Shown piece by piece: positions 27,105 to 35,692 of a DNA stretch of 64,000 bases (positions are counted from its first letter, which is position 1; every line of letters begins with the position of its first letter). The notes below the pieces were generated by a model. That model had not been told where the DNA came from, did not search any database, and saw only the letters and a program-made list of their open reading frames with translations. Origin of the DNA: Verrucosispora sp. NA02020 (lineage in GTDB: Bacteria; Actinomycetota; Actinomycetes; Mycobacteriales; Micromonosporaceae). Location of the stretch: NCBI RefSeq assembly GCF_013364215.1, contig NZ_CP054923.1, positions 5,270,001 through 5,334,000 of the forward strand. The letters are read 5' to 3'. Position numbers and translations under genes: made by a program.

Positions 27105-27305
27105 TCAGACCGTGACCAGCTCACCCCTCCGGGCAGCGTCCACGAACGCCACGAAGTCGAGCGGCGCGAACGACAGCACCGGACCCGCCTTGTCCTTCGA
27201 GTCCCGCACCCCCACCACCCCGGCCGTGTCGGCGTTGACTTCCACGCAGTTGTCGCAGTTCGGCCCCGACTTCGAGGACTTGAACCACCCGCGCTGCACT
27301 CCCAT
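27105..27305 (-). CDS. DUF397 domain protein
   Basis: 66 residues covering the whole DUF397 fold: WFKSSKSGPNCDNCVEV, then VGVRDSKDKAGPVLSF and PLDFVAFVDAAR. DUF397 proteins occur almost only in actinomycetes and usually pair with an XRE regulator; one such gene lies 0.8 kb away (28117). They are thought to act as small partners of those regulators. Confidence 0.85.
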   Translation of the reverse strand: MGVQRGWFKSSKSGPNCDNCVEVNADTAGVVGVRDSKDKAGPVLSFAPLDFVAFVDAARRGELVTV

Positions 27306-27357
27306 ACGTGCTCCTCATTGCTCAGCCCGACCGTGCGGGCAACCCAACTGGGGTGGT

Positions 27358-27546
27358 CTATCCAGCCGACGGCGGTCCCGAAACCGGCCGCCCCTGCTGT
27401 AGCTGGTCGCGCGCCCACGCGTACTGGCTACAGCCCTCACCGGGGCATTCGATGTGGCAGCGGCGGCCCTGGTCGTGGGCGTCCACGGTCATCTGCGCCG
27501 AGAATTTGACACTGCCCGGTTCGATTGGCTCATCGAGGCGGCTCAC
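27358..27546 (-). CDS. Small Cys-containing protein
   Basis: 62 residues, GTG start overlapping the upstream stop (GTGA). Has CHIECPGEGCSQYAWARDQL, a Cys/His cluster that may bind metal. Part of the leftward set with the gene at 27543 and the DUF397 gene. Confidence 0.6.
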   Translation of the reverse strand: MSRLDEPIEPGSVKFSAQMTVDAHDQGRRCHIECPGEGCSQYAWARDQLQQGRPVSGPPSAG

Positions 27547-27812
27547 CGCTTGCCCTCCACGTTCTGCCGGATCGCAGCCAACGCCACCGGCGCTTCAAAG
27601 CACCACCCTGCGGCGCAGTCCGGGTCGGGCCATGAGCAGGTGTGGCCGCGCACCCACACGGTGCCGCCGATCTCCTGCCGGTAGACGGCGACAGTCCACA
27701 CGACTACGTCTTGGTCGGTGGATGCTTGGCGGGGGGTGCCCCATTCGCCTGCCCGCAGGCGCAGCCGGGTGCCGTCGGGCACTGTCAGGTCGACGGTCAC
27801 CGCCGCCCCCAT
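27543..27812 (-). CDS. Unknown small protein
   Basis: 89 residues from the ATG at 27812; no strong ribosome site there, and the frame stays open upstream with TTG/GTG alternatives, so the start is uncertain. Body: beta-type VTVDLTVPDGTRLRLRAGEW, then a Cys-containing HTCSWPDPDCAAGWC and a final helix. Coupled to the next gene downstream. Confidence 0.6.
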   Translation of the reverse strand: MGAAVTVDLTVPDGTRLRLRAGEWGTPRQASTDQDVVVWTVAVYRQEIGGTVWVRGHTCSWPDPDCAAGWCFEAPVALAAIRQNVEGKR

Positions 27813-28116
27813 CTGCTGGCGGGGGTCTGGTTGCGGGGTGTGGTGCAAGGGGGCAGTGTCGCCCACCGCTGATTTCGGCTCATCGCAGCCCCCTCGTGTT
27901 TGGGGTGGTGGCCGGGGGCTGGTGCCACCCCCGGCCACCGTGTGGCGGGTCCGTTCCGGCGGCAGCCCGCGACCCCCCGTCTACGAGCCACCGCGACATC
28001 CCCGTGTCAGGCAAGTTGCACATGTCCCGACAGGTTGAGCATCGCCGATAGGATTGCGTTTAGGCAGGTGTGGAGCGTGGCGCCACACCGCAGGCCACAC
28101 GCTGGGGGGGGGCGAG
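27813..28116. other. Divergent intergenic region
   Basis: Separates the leftward DUF397 set from the rightward XRE gene and should hold promoters for both. GTTGAGC at about 28034 and TTTAGG at about 28058 have roughly promoter spacing toward the XRE gene, but the match is weak. No RNA gene or strong hairpin seen. Confidence 0.4.
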
Positions 28117-29334
28117 ATGGGCAGTTTTGGGTCCATGCTGAGGCGGCACCGTGAAGCCGCCGGGCTTGGACTGCGCGGACTCGCCACAGCCGTCAACGTG
28201 GACCACTCCTATTTGGGCCGCGTTGAGCGGGGCGAATGCCGCCCGTCGGAGACGATCGCCCGCCGTTGCGACGTCGCATTGGGCGCTGCCGGGGTGCTGG
28301 TGGACGCGTACCGCAGTGAGCAGGCAGGCCCGGACATGCGCAGACGAACCCTGCTGGGCGCGATGGGTGCGCTCGCTGTCGCCCCCGTCGCCCCACTGGT
28401 CGGGTTGGAGGCGCTACGCCACAGCCTGGATGCGGCAGGCAGGGTGCAGGTTGACGAGTGGCAGCGCATCGTCGCCGACTACGGGCGAGACTTCTACGTG
28501 ATGCCGGCCGTCGACCTGGCTGAGCAGCTACGGGCCGACCTGATGGTCCTGTCCCACCAGATCGCGGCCTCACCCGCAGACCGGGAGTTGATGCGGGCCG
28601 CCGCACACCTGTCAGCGATCATGGCCATGGGGTTGTCGGCTGCCGGCCAGCATGGGATGGCGCGCCGCTGGTGGCGTACCGCGCGGGCGCATGCGGACGA
28701 GTCGCGTGATGCGGACTGCCGGGTGTGGGTGCGGGATTGGGAGACCGTCAACGGCACCTACGAGCGGCGGCCCATCTCGGAGATCCTGTCGCGGGCCGAT
28801 GAGGCGATCACGATTGCGGGTCGCCGCGTGTCGGTCGGGCATGTGGGGGTGCTGTCGGGTCGGGCGCAGGCACTCGCGGTCGCCGGCAGGGCGGTGGAGG
28901 CGCGGGCTGCTCTCGTCGCGACGGCGTCGATGACGGACCGGATGCCGGCCGAGGTGGTGGCCGACGCCGATTCGATGTTCGGGTGGCCGGAGGTCCGCCT
29001 GCGGCACACCGAGTCGTTCGTGTACACGCACATCGGCGACGTCGACCAGGCGATGGTGGCGCAGGATCGGGCCCTGGCCCTGTACCCGGCCGAGCTGGGC
29101 AGGGAGCGGGCGCAGATGCAGATGCACCGCGCCTCCTGCCTCATCCAGGACGGGCATGTGGGTGACGGGCTCCGCTACGCGGCCGACGTGCTGGATGGGC
29201 TGCCGGCGCACGACCACACGGCCCTGCTGTATCAGGTCGCCCAGTCGGTGGTGGCGGTCGTGCCGGAGCGGGAGCGGCGCCGCGTCGAGGTCGCTGACCT
29301 GCGTGACCGGCTTGTTGCCCTACCTGCCGGTTAG
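28117..29334 (+). CDS. XRE-family regulator with TPR-like C-terminus
   Basis: 405 residues, ATG behind GGGGGGGGCGAG. Residues about 5-62 are an XRE helix-turn-helix (LRRHREAAGLGLRGLATAVN, SYLGRVERGE). The long C-terminal part is a chain of helix pairs typical of TPR ligand/peptide sensing domains in actinomycete regulators. The nearby DUF397 gene fits the usual XRE/DUF397 pairing. Could control lysogeny or cargo genes. Confidence 0.8.
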   Translation: MGSFGSMLRRHREAAGLGLRGLATAVNVDHSYLGRVERGECRPSETIARRCDVALGAAGVLVDAYRSEQAGPDMRRRTLLGAMGALAVAPVAPLVGLEALRHSLDAAGRVQVDEWQRIVADYGRDFYVMPAVDLAEQLRADLMVLSHQIAASPADRELMRAAAHLSAIMAMGLSAAGQHGMARRWWRTARAHADESRDADCRVWVRDWETVNGTYERRPISEILSRADEAITIAGRRVSVGHVGVLSGRAQALAVAGRAVEARAALVATASMTDRMPAEVVADADSMFGWPEVRLRHTESFVYTHIGDVDQAMVAQDRALALYPAELGRERAQMQMHRASCLIQDGHVGDGLRYAADVLDGLPAHDHTALLYQVAQSVVAVVPERERRRVEVADLRDRLVALPAG

Positions 29335-29345
29335 GCTCCCCGACC

Positions 29346-29879
29346 ATGGCCGAACTCTTGTGGACGCTCGACGACGCCGACACTGCTGCCCCGCACACCG
29401 ACCAGATCCGTGACCTGTACGCGACCGTGTACGCGGAGCCCCCGTACTGCGAGGGGCCGGAGCACGTCCGCCAGTTCGGGCGCTGGTGGAGGGACCATCT
29501 GCGTCAGCCCGGCTTTGCGCTCGCCACCGCCCGCGATGGGGGCCAGATCGTGGGTGCCGTGTACGGGTACACGATGCCGTCTGGTGAGTGGATGGAGCCG
29601 GACGCGGACGAGCCGTCGGCCGAGCTGCGTGACGCCGTGAAGGTGTTCATCGTGGAGTGGATGGTGCTGTCCGCCTACCGCAGCCGGGGTGTGGGCCGGA
29701 ATCTGCTTCGCATGCTGCTGGATCCGCGCCGGGAGCCGTGGGCGGTGCTGGCGGCGAATCCTGCCGCGCCTGCCCGCAGGCTGTATGAGCGGTTGGGGTT
29801 CGAGCAGCACGGACAGATCCGGCCGCGCATGATCCCGGACATGGATGTGCTGGTGTTGCGGCTACGCCAGGACAGGTAA
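29346..29879 (+). CDS. GNAT-family N-acetyltransferase
   Basis: 177 residues. The acetyl-CoA loop is visible as MVLSAYRSRGVGRNLLRMLL (about 103-122; R-x-x-G-x-G type) and the C-terminal motif as NPAAPARRLYERLGFEQHG. Starts 11 bases after the XRE stop, so probably co-transcribed. Substrate unknown; could modify a small molecule or a protein. Confidence 0.85.
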   Translation: MAELLWTLDDADTAAPHTDQIRDLYATVYAEPPYCEGPEHVRQFGRWWRDHLRQPGFALATARDGGQIVGAVYGYTMPSGEWMEPDADEPSAELRDAVKVFIVEWMVLSAYRSRGVGRNLLRMLLDPRREPWAVLAANPAAPARRLYERLGFEQHGQIRPRMIPDMDVLVLRLRQDR

Positions 29880-29900
29880 GCGCGTTCCCATGTTCGCGGT

Positions 29901-29914
29901 GGGGCCGAGGCCCC
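29901..29914. terminator. Possible bidirectional hairpin
   Basis: GGGGCC and GGCCCC arms lie between the convergent GNAT and Cys-rich genes. The loop is very tight and there is no T run, so this is tentative. Confidence 0.35.
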
Positions 29915-29926
29915 CGCCCCGGTGGC

Positions 29927-30163
29927 TCAGTAGTAGTCGTCGCCCCACGCCTGCTCGGCGGCCTTGCGGCAGTGCGAGTGGGCGGCTTCGCCGTTCTCGT
30001 TGCAGACCATGTGGGCGGTTCCGTCGGTGATGGTGTTGGTGCAGCCGGCGCAGGTGCCGATGTTGGTGCAGTCGGGGCAGGTGGGTTGGTCGCGGTGCGC
30101 CTCGGTGGAGCAGTAGCGGGTGCTGGCGGTCCAGGTGTAGTTGGCGGTGGCGGTGGCGGTCAT
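29927..30163 (-). CDS. Small Cys-rich protein
   Basis: 78 residues with six closely spaced Cys in CPDCTNIGTCAGCTNT plus YCST and VCNENGEAAHSHC, suggesting two zinc sites (treble-clef or ribbon). Acidic C-terminus WGDDYY. Divergent from the HTH gene at 30274, sharing an operator-like region. Function unknown; a small DNA- or protein-binding factor is plausible. Confidence 0.65.
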   Translation of the reverse strand: MTATATANYTWTASTRYCSTEAHRDQPTCPDCTNIGTCAGCTNTITDGTAHMVCNENGEAAHSHCRKAAEQAWGDDYY

Positions 30164-30197
30164 TTGGTTTTCCCCTTTCGTCCTGCCCTGTACCTAA

Positions 30198-30267
30198 ATT
30201 CTAGTGGGTCCCCACTATGAATCACAAGGGGTCCCCACTAGAAAAATGAGCGGGGACCCACTAACTT
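30198..30267. promoter_or_regulatory. Divergent promoter/operator with CCCACTA repeats
   Basis: A 16-base palindrome TAGTGGG-TC-CCCACTA lies at 30202-30217, with related sites at 30229-30240 (GGGTCCCCACTA) and 30252-30262 (GGGGACCCACTA). On the minus strand TTGTGA (30227-30222) and TAGAAT (30203-30198) are spaced 18 bases, so the palindrome overlaps that promoter. On the + strand TAACTT (30262-30267) ends 6 bases before the GTG at 30274, suggesting a leaderless message. Confidence 0.7.
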
Positions 30268-30273
30268 GGGCGT

Positions 30274-30552
30274 GTGACCGAACCCATCCCCCCAGCCATC
30301 GCCAACCTCACCCACGCACTAGCCCAAGCCGGCGACGACGAAGCCGCCCAGTTCAACGCCCTCACCGAAGCCCTCAAAGCCGTCCCCGACCTGCAACGCA
30401 ACCTCGCAGCACAACGAGCCACCGTCGTTCAGAACGCCAAGCAAGGCCGCACCTGGGAGGCGGTCGGGGAACTCTTCGGCATCCACTACGCCCGCGCCTC
30501 CCAGATCGCCCGAGGCGTCTCCGGCGGCACCAAGCAGCGCACCACCGGCTAG
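30274..30552 (+). CDS. Small HTH regulator
   Basis: 92 residues. The C-terminal GRTWEAVGELFGIHYARASQI is a helix-turn-helix like sigma region 4; the N-terminal 60 residues are helical. It probably binds the CCCACTA sites just upstream and represses itself and the divergent Cys-rich gene (inference). A strong hairpin terminator follows. Confidence 0.7.
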   Translation: MTEPIPPAIANLTHALAQAGDDEAAQFNALTEALKAVPDLQRNLAAQRATVVQNAKQGRTWEAVGELFGIHYARASQIARGVSGGTKQRTTG

Positions 30553-30582
30553 GAACGCGCTTACCTGTCCTCGCGTAGCAGA

Positions 30583-30615
30583 ACGCCCCCGGCGACCTCA
30601 GTCCACCGGGGGCGT
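30583..30615. terminator. Strong bidirectional hairpin terminator
   Basis: ACGCCCCCGG (30583-30592) pairs perfectly with CCGGGGGCGT (30606-30615), 10 bp with a 13-base loop. It separates the + HTH gene from the end of the long leftward transfer operon. Confidence 0.75.
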
Positions 30616-30624
30616 CACCACCAC

Positions 30625-31296
30625 CTACAGCCGAGATGCAGCCGCCCGCAGCAGCGGCACATGCGCGGTGTACAAGCCGTCACCGGCGGCACGCACCGCC
30701 ACGTCCACGCCATCCACGCTTGGGAACGGCCACCAGCGGGCGTCGAGCGCATCCGAGCCCGCCACCGCCGTCACCTCGGCGGGCAGCCGGTACAGGGCGG
30801 CCGTCGAGCAAATCCACGCCTCATCGCTGTTGCGCGGGTCGTACACGTACCCCGACCACACCACCTCCGACGGCAACCCGGACAGGTCGACGCCGGTTTC
30901 CTCCCGCAGCTCCCGCACCAGGGCTTGCGGTGCCGTCTCGCCGGGGTCGACCATGCCGCCGGGGATCGCCCACAGCCCACAGTCGCCGCGCCGAATCAGC
31001 AACACCACACGGCCGGCGGGGCTGTCGGCGACCACGATGGGGTCGGCTGCCGGATTCTCACCCCACCTGCCGAGGTCGCGGCCGACACGTCCGGTCCGCT
31101 GCACCGGGTTGACGGGACGCCCGCCGTACACGTCGAACGGCACGATCGCCTCACCTTGGCGGCGCATCCAGTCGCGGATGGTCGCCGGGTCGCAGGTCAC
31201 ATCGTGCACCCACCCGTCGCGGGCAGTCTGAGCGATGCGGTCGACGCGCAACTCGGGCGGGGTGATGTCGACAGGCTCGTACACGAAACCGGTCAC
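30625..31296 (-). CDS. NUDIX hydrolase, Pra-like (last gene of transfer operon)
   Basis: 223 residues. A complete NUDIX box is present in GGMVDPGETAPQALVREL then REETGV (about 118-140). Length and a 75-residue N-terminal extension match the NUDIX proteins encoded by actinomycete integrative conjugative elements (Pra of pSAM2). Pra is known there as an activator of excision/replication/transfer; a phosphohydrolase activity on nucleotide sugars or ADP-ribose is family knowledge. Overlaps the upstream small gene by ATGA. Confidence 0.8.
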   Translation of the reverse strand: MTGFVYEPVDITPPELRVDRIAQTARDGWVHDVTCDPATIRDWMRRQGEAIVPFDVYGGRPVNPVQRTGRVGRDLGRWGENPAADPIVVADSPAGRVVLLIRRGDCGLWAIPGGMVDPGETAPQALVRELREETGVDLSGLPSEVVWSGYVYDPRNSDEAWICSTAALYRLPAEVTAVAGSDALDARWWPFPSVDGVDVAVRAAGDGLYTAHVPLLRAAASRL

Positions 31297-31475
31297 AGGG
31301 TCAGCCCTCCCCTGATCTCCTTCTCCTGCCGACCCACACGGGCGCCCTCCGAGCGCACGTTGACGGTGTCGACAGGGCCGGGGGTGGGCTGCTCGGGGCG
31401 TGCATTGCGGCGGCCGAGGATCTGACCGGCCTGGACGGTCACGTGGTCGGTGCCGTCGGCAACGTTCTCGGGCAT
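31293..31475 (-). CDS. Small protein of transfer operon (60 aa)
   Basis: ATG at 31475 with GGAAGGAG just upstream. Hydrophilic, starting MPENVADGTDHVTVQAGQ and ending IRGGLTL. No family recognised. Translationally coupled to the NUDIX gene. Confidence 0.6.
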   Translation of the reverse strand: MPENVADGTDHVTVQAGQILGRRNARPEQPTPGPVDTVNVRSEGARVGRQEKEIRGGLTL

Positions 31476-31509
31476 GGTGGTGCTCCTTCCGATAGGGATT
31501 GCAGGGGGT

Positions 31510-32157
31510 TCAGCGGCGCGAGCGGCGACGCTTGGGGCTGGGCAGCAGTAGGCCGACCAGAACGCTGGCGGATCCGGCGCCGTAGGCGGCACCGTCAATC
31601 CAGGTGGCGACCGGACCGGATGCGGCTTGGCGTCCGATCACGCACGCGACAACCAGCCACGCCACGACCCACAACGTGGCCTTAATCTGCTCGGGGCTCC
31701 CGGCCCACTGCGGCACGTCCTTGGCAGCCTTCGTGGACGTGGCGGCGGTGCGCACCCTCCCGGCGCCGCGTGGGCGAGGTACCCGCACCGACTGGGCTGG
31801 CGCCACCCACTGCGGGTCGCGTGCATTACGCTGCCGCTGCGCCACCGGCGGAATGATCCTGTCCGGGTTGCCTCGGTTCCATTCGACGTTGTACAGAGGC
31901 TTCTCCGCCTCAACCGTCGCCTTCTCCGCCGCCAACACCGCCGCCTTGCCCGCGTACACGGTGTCGTCGACTTCCCACGCGAGGATCGTGTCCGCCCACG
32001 GCTGCTGGTAGATGTGTTCCATCAGCCGCTGGAACGGCAGTCGGGCCGTCTCCCCCACGTAGCCAAGGACCCGCTCACCGGTTTCGGGGTGGCGCACCCA
32101 AAACCGGTAGAGGGCGCAGTCCCGCTGGTCGACGCGGGGTGGCTGTACGGCGGTCAC
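31510..32157 (-). CDS. GIY-YIG nuclease-like protein with membrane anchor
   Basis: 215 residues. Residues 15-95 match a GIY-YIG domain: LYRF (GIY), GYVGET (YIG), an Arg in PFQRLMEH, and a late EAEKPLYNVEWN with the usual Glu/Asn. After a basic linker come two membrane spans (about 162-178 and 187-206) and a basic tail. GTG start overlaps the end of the TraB-like gene. A membrane-bound nuclease beside a DNA translocase could process or restrict the transferred DNA (inference). Confidence 0.7.
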   Translation of the reverse strand: MTAVQPPRVDQRDCALYRFWVRHPETGERVLGYVGETARLPFQRLMEHIYQQPWADTILAWEVDDTVYAGKAAVLAAEKATVEAEKPLYNVEWNRGNPDRIIPPVAQRQRNARDPQWVAPAQSVRVPRPRGAGRVRTAATSTKAAKDVPQWAGSPEQIKATLWVVAWLVVACVIGRQAASGPVATWIDGAAYGAGSASVLVGLLLPSPKRRRSRR

Positions 32158-34640
32158 TGGGCGGCCTCGGCCGTGTCGAACAGCGACTGCGCACCCTTGC
32201 CGGGCACCTCGTACAGGCCGTTCTTGACGCGCCGCAGCTTACCGTCCGCCACCAGGTCGGTGAGTGCCTTGTCGCGGGTGCCGGGCGCCATCTGCTCCCC
32301 CATGCTGCCGAGCTGTGCGATCAGCGCATCCTTGGTGACCAGACCGCGTCCGTCGGCGGCGTCGCGGGCAGCGTCGAGCACCACGTCACGCGACACCCGG
32401 CCGTTGCCGTTCATCGGCGGGGCGGGCTGCTGCGGTGGGCGCAGATGCGCCGGGGTGGCCTGCGTGACAGCGGCAGCCTCCAACAGTTCGAGTGCCTTCC
32501 CGCCAGCCAGCAAATCGGCATCCGACCGTCCAGCAGCCAGCAGCAGCCGAGCACGCTCCTTACGGTCACCCCACAGCGGCCCCGACTCCTGCTGCGCCTC
32601 CTTGCCGAACACACCCGGCGTCAACGTCGACTCGCCGTTGGCGTCCACCAGCCACACCGCCATGTCATCGCCGGTGTAGTCGGCCCGCCCATACACGTCA
32701 CGGCCGTTGATGCCCTGCATGTACATCAGGCCCGCCGTCGTCTCCCCCGCCGCGCAGGTGTGCTTACCCCACACATCCGGCAGTTCGGTGGGGTCAATGG
32801 GGCAGTCCCCGTCGACCGCCGACCGGCCGGCAACATCCGTCATCGCCCGGAAGATGATCGTCTGACCGGCCTTCAACTGCTCCTTGATGTACGTGGACCC
32901 GCCCAGGTTGTAGGCGGCCGGGATCTGGGTGATGAGCCGCATCTTGATGCCGCACTTACGGCCCATACCGACGAGCTTCTCCACCATCTCCAAGATGGTT
33001 GGGTCGTCAATGAACGACTGCACCTCATCGAGGGTGATCACGAGTAGCGGCATGTCCTTGCTGGGCCGCCACGTTTTGATGTCCTTCGCCGACAGTTCGT
33101 CGTTGCGCCGGTACATCTCCTTCAACGCGGCCAGCAACATGAGGGTGATCTCGGTCTTGTCGCGGGCGAACCAGTCGACGGCCTTCTTCAACGACCCGTA
33201 AGACTGTCCGCCCTGCGGGTCACCCACCCAGTCGAGCACCAGCCCGTTGGAGTGCAGCGACGCGAGCAGCAGTTGCGCGACCACCTCCGACTTGCCGGAT
33301 CCGGTGCAGCCGGAAATCAGGTCGTGGGCGGCGCCCTGCTTCGTCCACCACTGGTAGATGATGTCGGTGCCGTCGTCGTAGCGGCCGACACGGGACCGGC
33401 CGTTCTTCCAATCGTTGGCGACCTTCGCGCCGGGCCACAGTTTCGTCTCCGCCAGCGGATTGTCGGGCTGCACCCGCAGCAGACCAACCGACAGGTCCGA
33501 CGGATCCGCGCTGAACGACACGTCGGCGTACGTGCACTTGTAGGCGGCGGCGATGCGGCCGAGCAGGTTGGGTCGCTGCTCCCGCATGTTGATGGATCCG
33601 TCGACCTTCGCCACAACCTTCGCTTTCCAGTTGGGCAGGCGGGTGCGGATGGTGGCGCCGACGTCGCAGGCGGGTAGCTGCTCGTAGTCGACGAGTTCGG
33701 TGCCGGCGAGGGGTCCGCCGTTGCAGCCGATGAGCATGGCCCAGGTGGTGACGGCGCGGGTGCGTACCGGGTCGGGTGCCTCCACGGGCGGGGCCGCTTC
33801 GGCTACGGCGGTGGCGTCGACCTTCGGCAGGTCGGAAATCATGCGCCGCTGCTCACATTTGCTCCACCACGGCTTCACACCGACAGCCCAGCGCACCACC
33901 CCGGCGGCGGCGACAATCCGGCCCGCCCACGTGTTCAGGTCGGTGGCAGTCAGCGCGGCAGCCCACAGTCCCGTCTCGGCGGCGACAGCGGCGGCACGGC
34001 GCGCGTCACGGCGGATCTTGCGGATGCGGCGGCCGGTGCGCTGACCCTTCTCGATGCGGTTGTCTTTGATGGCGTCGCGGGTGAGGTTCCGCTTCGTCAG
34101 GTGGTAGGTGAGTCCGGCTGCGGGCAGCGCCGCCAAGCCCAACTCGAATGCGGGTACGCCGGCAAGTCCGGCGAGCGTTTCGGCGCCGAGTGCGGCGGCG
34201 GGCAGGGCGAGCGTCTTCGCGGTGTCGCCGTACATGCGGCGCGTCTCCCGCAGCACTGCACCCATCCGGTTGGGCTGCTTCGGCGGCACCAACTGCTCGC
34301 CGTGGGCGCGGCAGTGCACCGCCGGGTCGCCGGGCAGCAGCCACTCGTATTCGCCGCAGCGTTCTTTGCCGCCGCCGTTGACGTTGCGCATGCGGGGGCA
34401 CTGGTGGCGCAGGTGGTCGGTGCGCTGGTTGTCGCCGTCTACGGGCACGTCGTAGGGCATGCGCTTGCGGCGGTCGCCGTCTTGGGGGTCGATGTGCCAG
34501 TTCTGCATCTTGGCTGCCCCCACCGGGACCGGCGTGGGGGCGAGCTTGGTTCGGGTGTGCCCGTCGGGGTTCGGCGGGGTGTGCCGGGTGCGGGCGTCGC
34601 TGTTGGGCAGCGGCGCCGGCCGGTGCGTCGTCGTTGCCAT
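32154..34640 (-). CDS. traB: TraB/FtsK-type conjugative DNA translocase
   Basis: 828 residues. After a 130-residue N-terminal part with Cys/His pairs comes a membrane-associated helical region (about 150-260), then the ATPase with Walker A GCTGSGKS and Walker B LLVITLDEVQ. The C-terminal 60 residues form a winged-helix (gamma-like) DNA-reading domain. Actinomycete TraB proteins move double-stranded DNA between mycelia as hexameric pores without a relaxase and recognise short repeats. It is embedded in a membrane-protein operon under a GntR repressor, as in pSAM2-type elements. Confidence 0.85.
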   Translation of the reverse strand: MATTTHRPAPLPNSDARTRHTPPNPDGHTRTKLAPTPVPVGAAKMQNWHIDPQDGDRRKRMPYDVPVDGDNQRTDHLRHQCPRMRNVNGGGKERCGEYEWLLPGDPAVHCRAHGEQLVPPKQPNRMGAVLRETRRMYGDTAKTLALPAAALGAETLAGLAGVPAFELGLAALPAAGLTYHLTKRNLTRDAIKDNRIEKGQRTGRRIRKIRRDARRAAAVAAETGLWAAALTATDLNTWAGRIVAAAGVVRWAVGVKPWWSKCEQRRMISDLPKVDATAVAEAAPPVEAPDPVRTRAVTTWAMLIGCNGGPLAGTELVDYEQLPACDVGATIRTRLPNWKAKVVAKVDGSINMREQRPNLLGRIAAAYKCTYADVSFSADPSDLSVGLLRVQPDNPLAETKLWPGAKVANDWKNGRSRVGRYDDGTDIIYQWWTKQGAAHDLISGCTGSGKSEVVAQLLLASLHSNGLVLDWVGDPQGGQSYGSLKKAVDWFARDKTEITLMLLAALKEMYRRNDELSAKDIKTWRPSKDMPLLVITLDEVQSFIDDPTILEMVEKLVGMGRKCGIKMRLITQIPAAYNLGGSTYIKEQLKAGQTIIFRAMTDVAGRSAVDGDCPIDPTELPDVWGKHTCAAGETTAGLMYMQGINGRDVYGRADYTGDDMAVWLVDANGESTLTPGVFGKEAQQESGPLWGDRKERARLLLAAGRSDADLLAGGKALELLEAAAVTQATPAHLRPPQQPAPPMNGNGRVSRDVVLDAARDAADGRGLVTKDALIAQLGSMGEQMAPGTRDKALTDLVADGKLRRVKNGLYEVPGKGAQSLFDTAEAAQ

Positions 34641-34660
34641 GGTCTGTCTCCGTCCGTGGG

Positions 34661-35689
34661 CTAGCTGTTGACTCGGTCGAAGGCGCGGGCCACGTTGCCG
34701 AGCAGCGGTGCCACCTCGGCCGTGCAGGCGCGGGCGTTCGCGACCGCCGCCGCCATGGCCTCCGCCGACGCCGCCGTGTTCGCCACCACGTGCGAGTGGC
34801 CTGACATCTGCACGACACCCAACGTCTGCTCACCCAGCGACTGGATTCGGCCGCGCAGCCGGTTGAGGGTGGCCACGTACTCGGCGGTGGCCTGCTCGGC
34901 GGCGGCGGCGATGGCGCGCGCTTCGGCGGCACCGGACACGACACCGGTGACGGCGGTCTGGGTGGTTGCTACTGCGGTCATGGTTCCTCCTGCGGTGATC
35001 GCCGCAATGGGTGCGGCGGGGCTGGTGCTGGTGTTGTCGGGTCGGATGGGGTGGCCGACGGTGGCGTCCACCCGGATTGGGTCGCGGTTCTCCGGCTCAG
35101 CGGCCGGTTCGGGCTGGCCGGGGTTGGTGTAGTAGTCGTCGTCGTGGACGGTGGTGGACTCGTACCGCCCACCACCGCCGGGGGCGGGGTCTGCGCCTTC
35201 CGGGGTTGGCGGGGAGGTCTCGGTGGGCTCCGGGTCGGCTGGCGCGTCACCGTCGGGCGTCTCCGGCTTCTGCGGCTCGGCAGGGTCAGCGGCTGGCGGA
35301 TCGGCCGGCGGGGCCACTCTCCAGCCCTGCACCTTGCGGGCCGCCACCTCATCCAGACGCCGATCCAAGCGCTCACGCCACGACGCCGCATCCTGCTCGG
35401 CCTCATCGGCGAGCCGGTCAGCCCGTTCCACCCGGTGACGGCGGTCCCGGTCAGTCCAGTAGTCCCGCCACATGTTCGACAGATGCCGCCGCAGCGGGCC
35501 GCCCTGCTCGGCCGGGGCCACACCCGCGTCGGTGAGCTTCTGCCGCAGCGCCTTCGCGGCCTCCGACTCCTCGCCCCGACGGGAAGCCTGCCACTCGTGT
35601 AGCAGGCCACCAGACCAGTCGGGGTTCCGCTGCAACATCCCGTAGATCGCCAGGATGGTGACAGCGAGAGAGATCGGATCGAAGCCCAC
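34661..35689 (-). CDS. Transfer-operon protein with membrane anchor and long linker
   Basis: 342 residues, GTG start. A short N-terminal hydrophobic segment (PISLAVTILAIYGML) is followed by a charged coiled-coil region (about 40-120), a Pro/Glu/Asp-rich linker (120-215) and a C-terminal Ala-rich helical domain. This resembles proteins encoded just upstream of traB in actinomycete integrative elements. Possibly links the translocase to a membrane complex. Confidence 0.65.
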   Translation of the reverse strand: MGFDPISLAVTILAIYGMLQRNPDWSGGLLHEWQASRRGEESEAAKALRQKLTDAGVAPAEQGGPLRRHLSNMWRDYWTDRDRRHRVERADRLADEAEQDAASWRERLDRRLDEVAARKVQGWRVAPPADPPAADPAEPQKPETPDGDAPADPEPTETSPPTPEGADPAPGGGGRYESTTVHDDDYYTNPGQPEPAAEPENRDPIRVDATVGHPIRPDNTSTSPAAPIAAITAGGTMTAVATTQTAVTGVVSGAAEARAIAAAAEQATAEYVATLNRLRGRIQSLGEQTLGVVQMSGHSHVVANTAASAEAMAAAVANARACTAEVAPLLGNVARAFDRVNS

Positions 35690-35692
35690 CGG

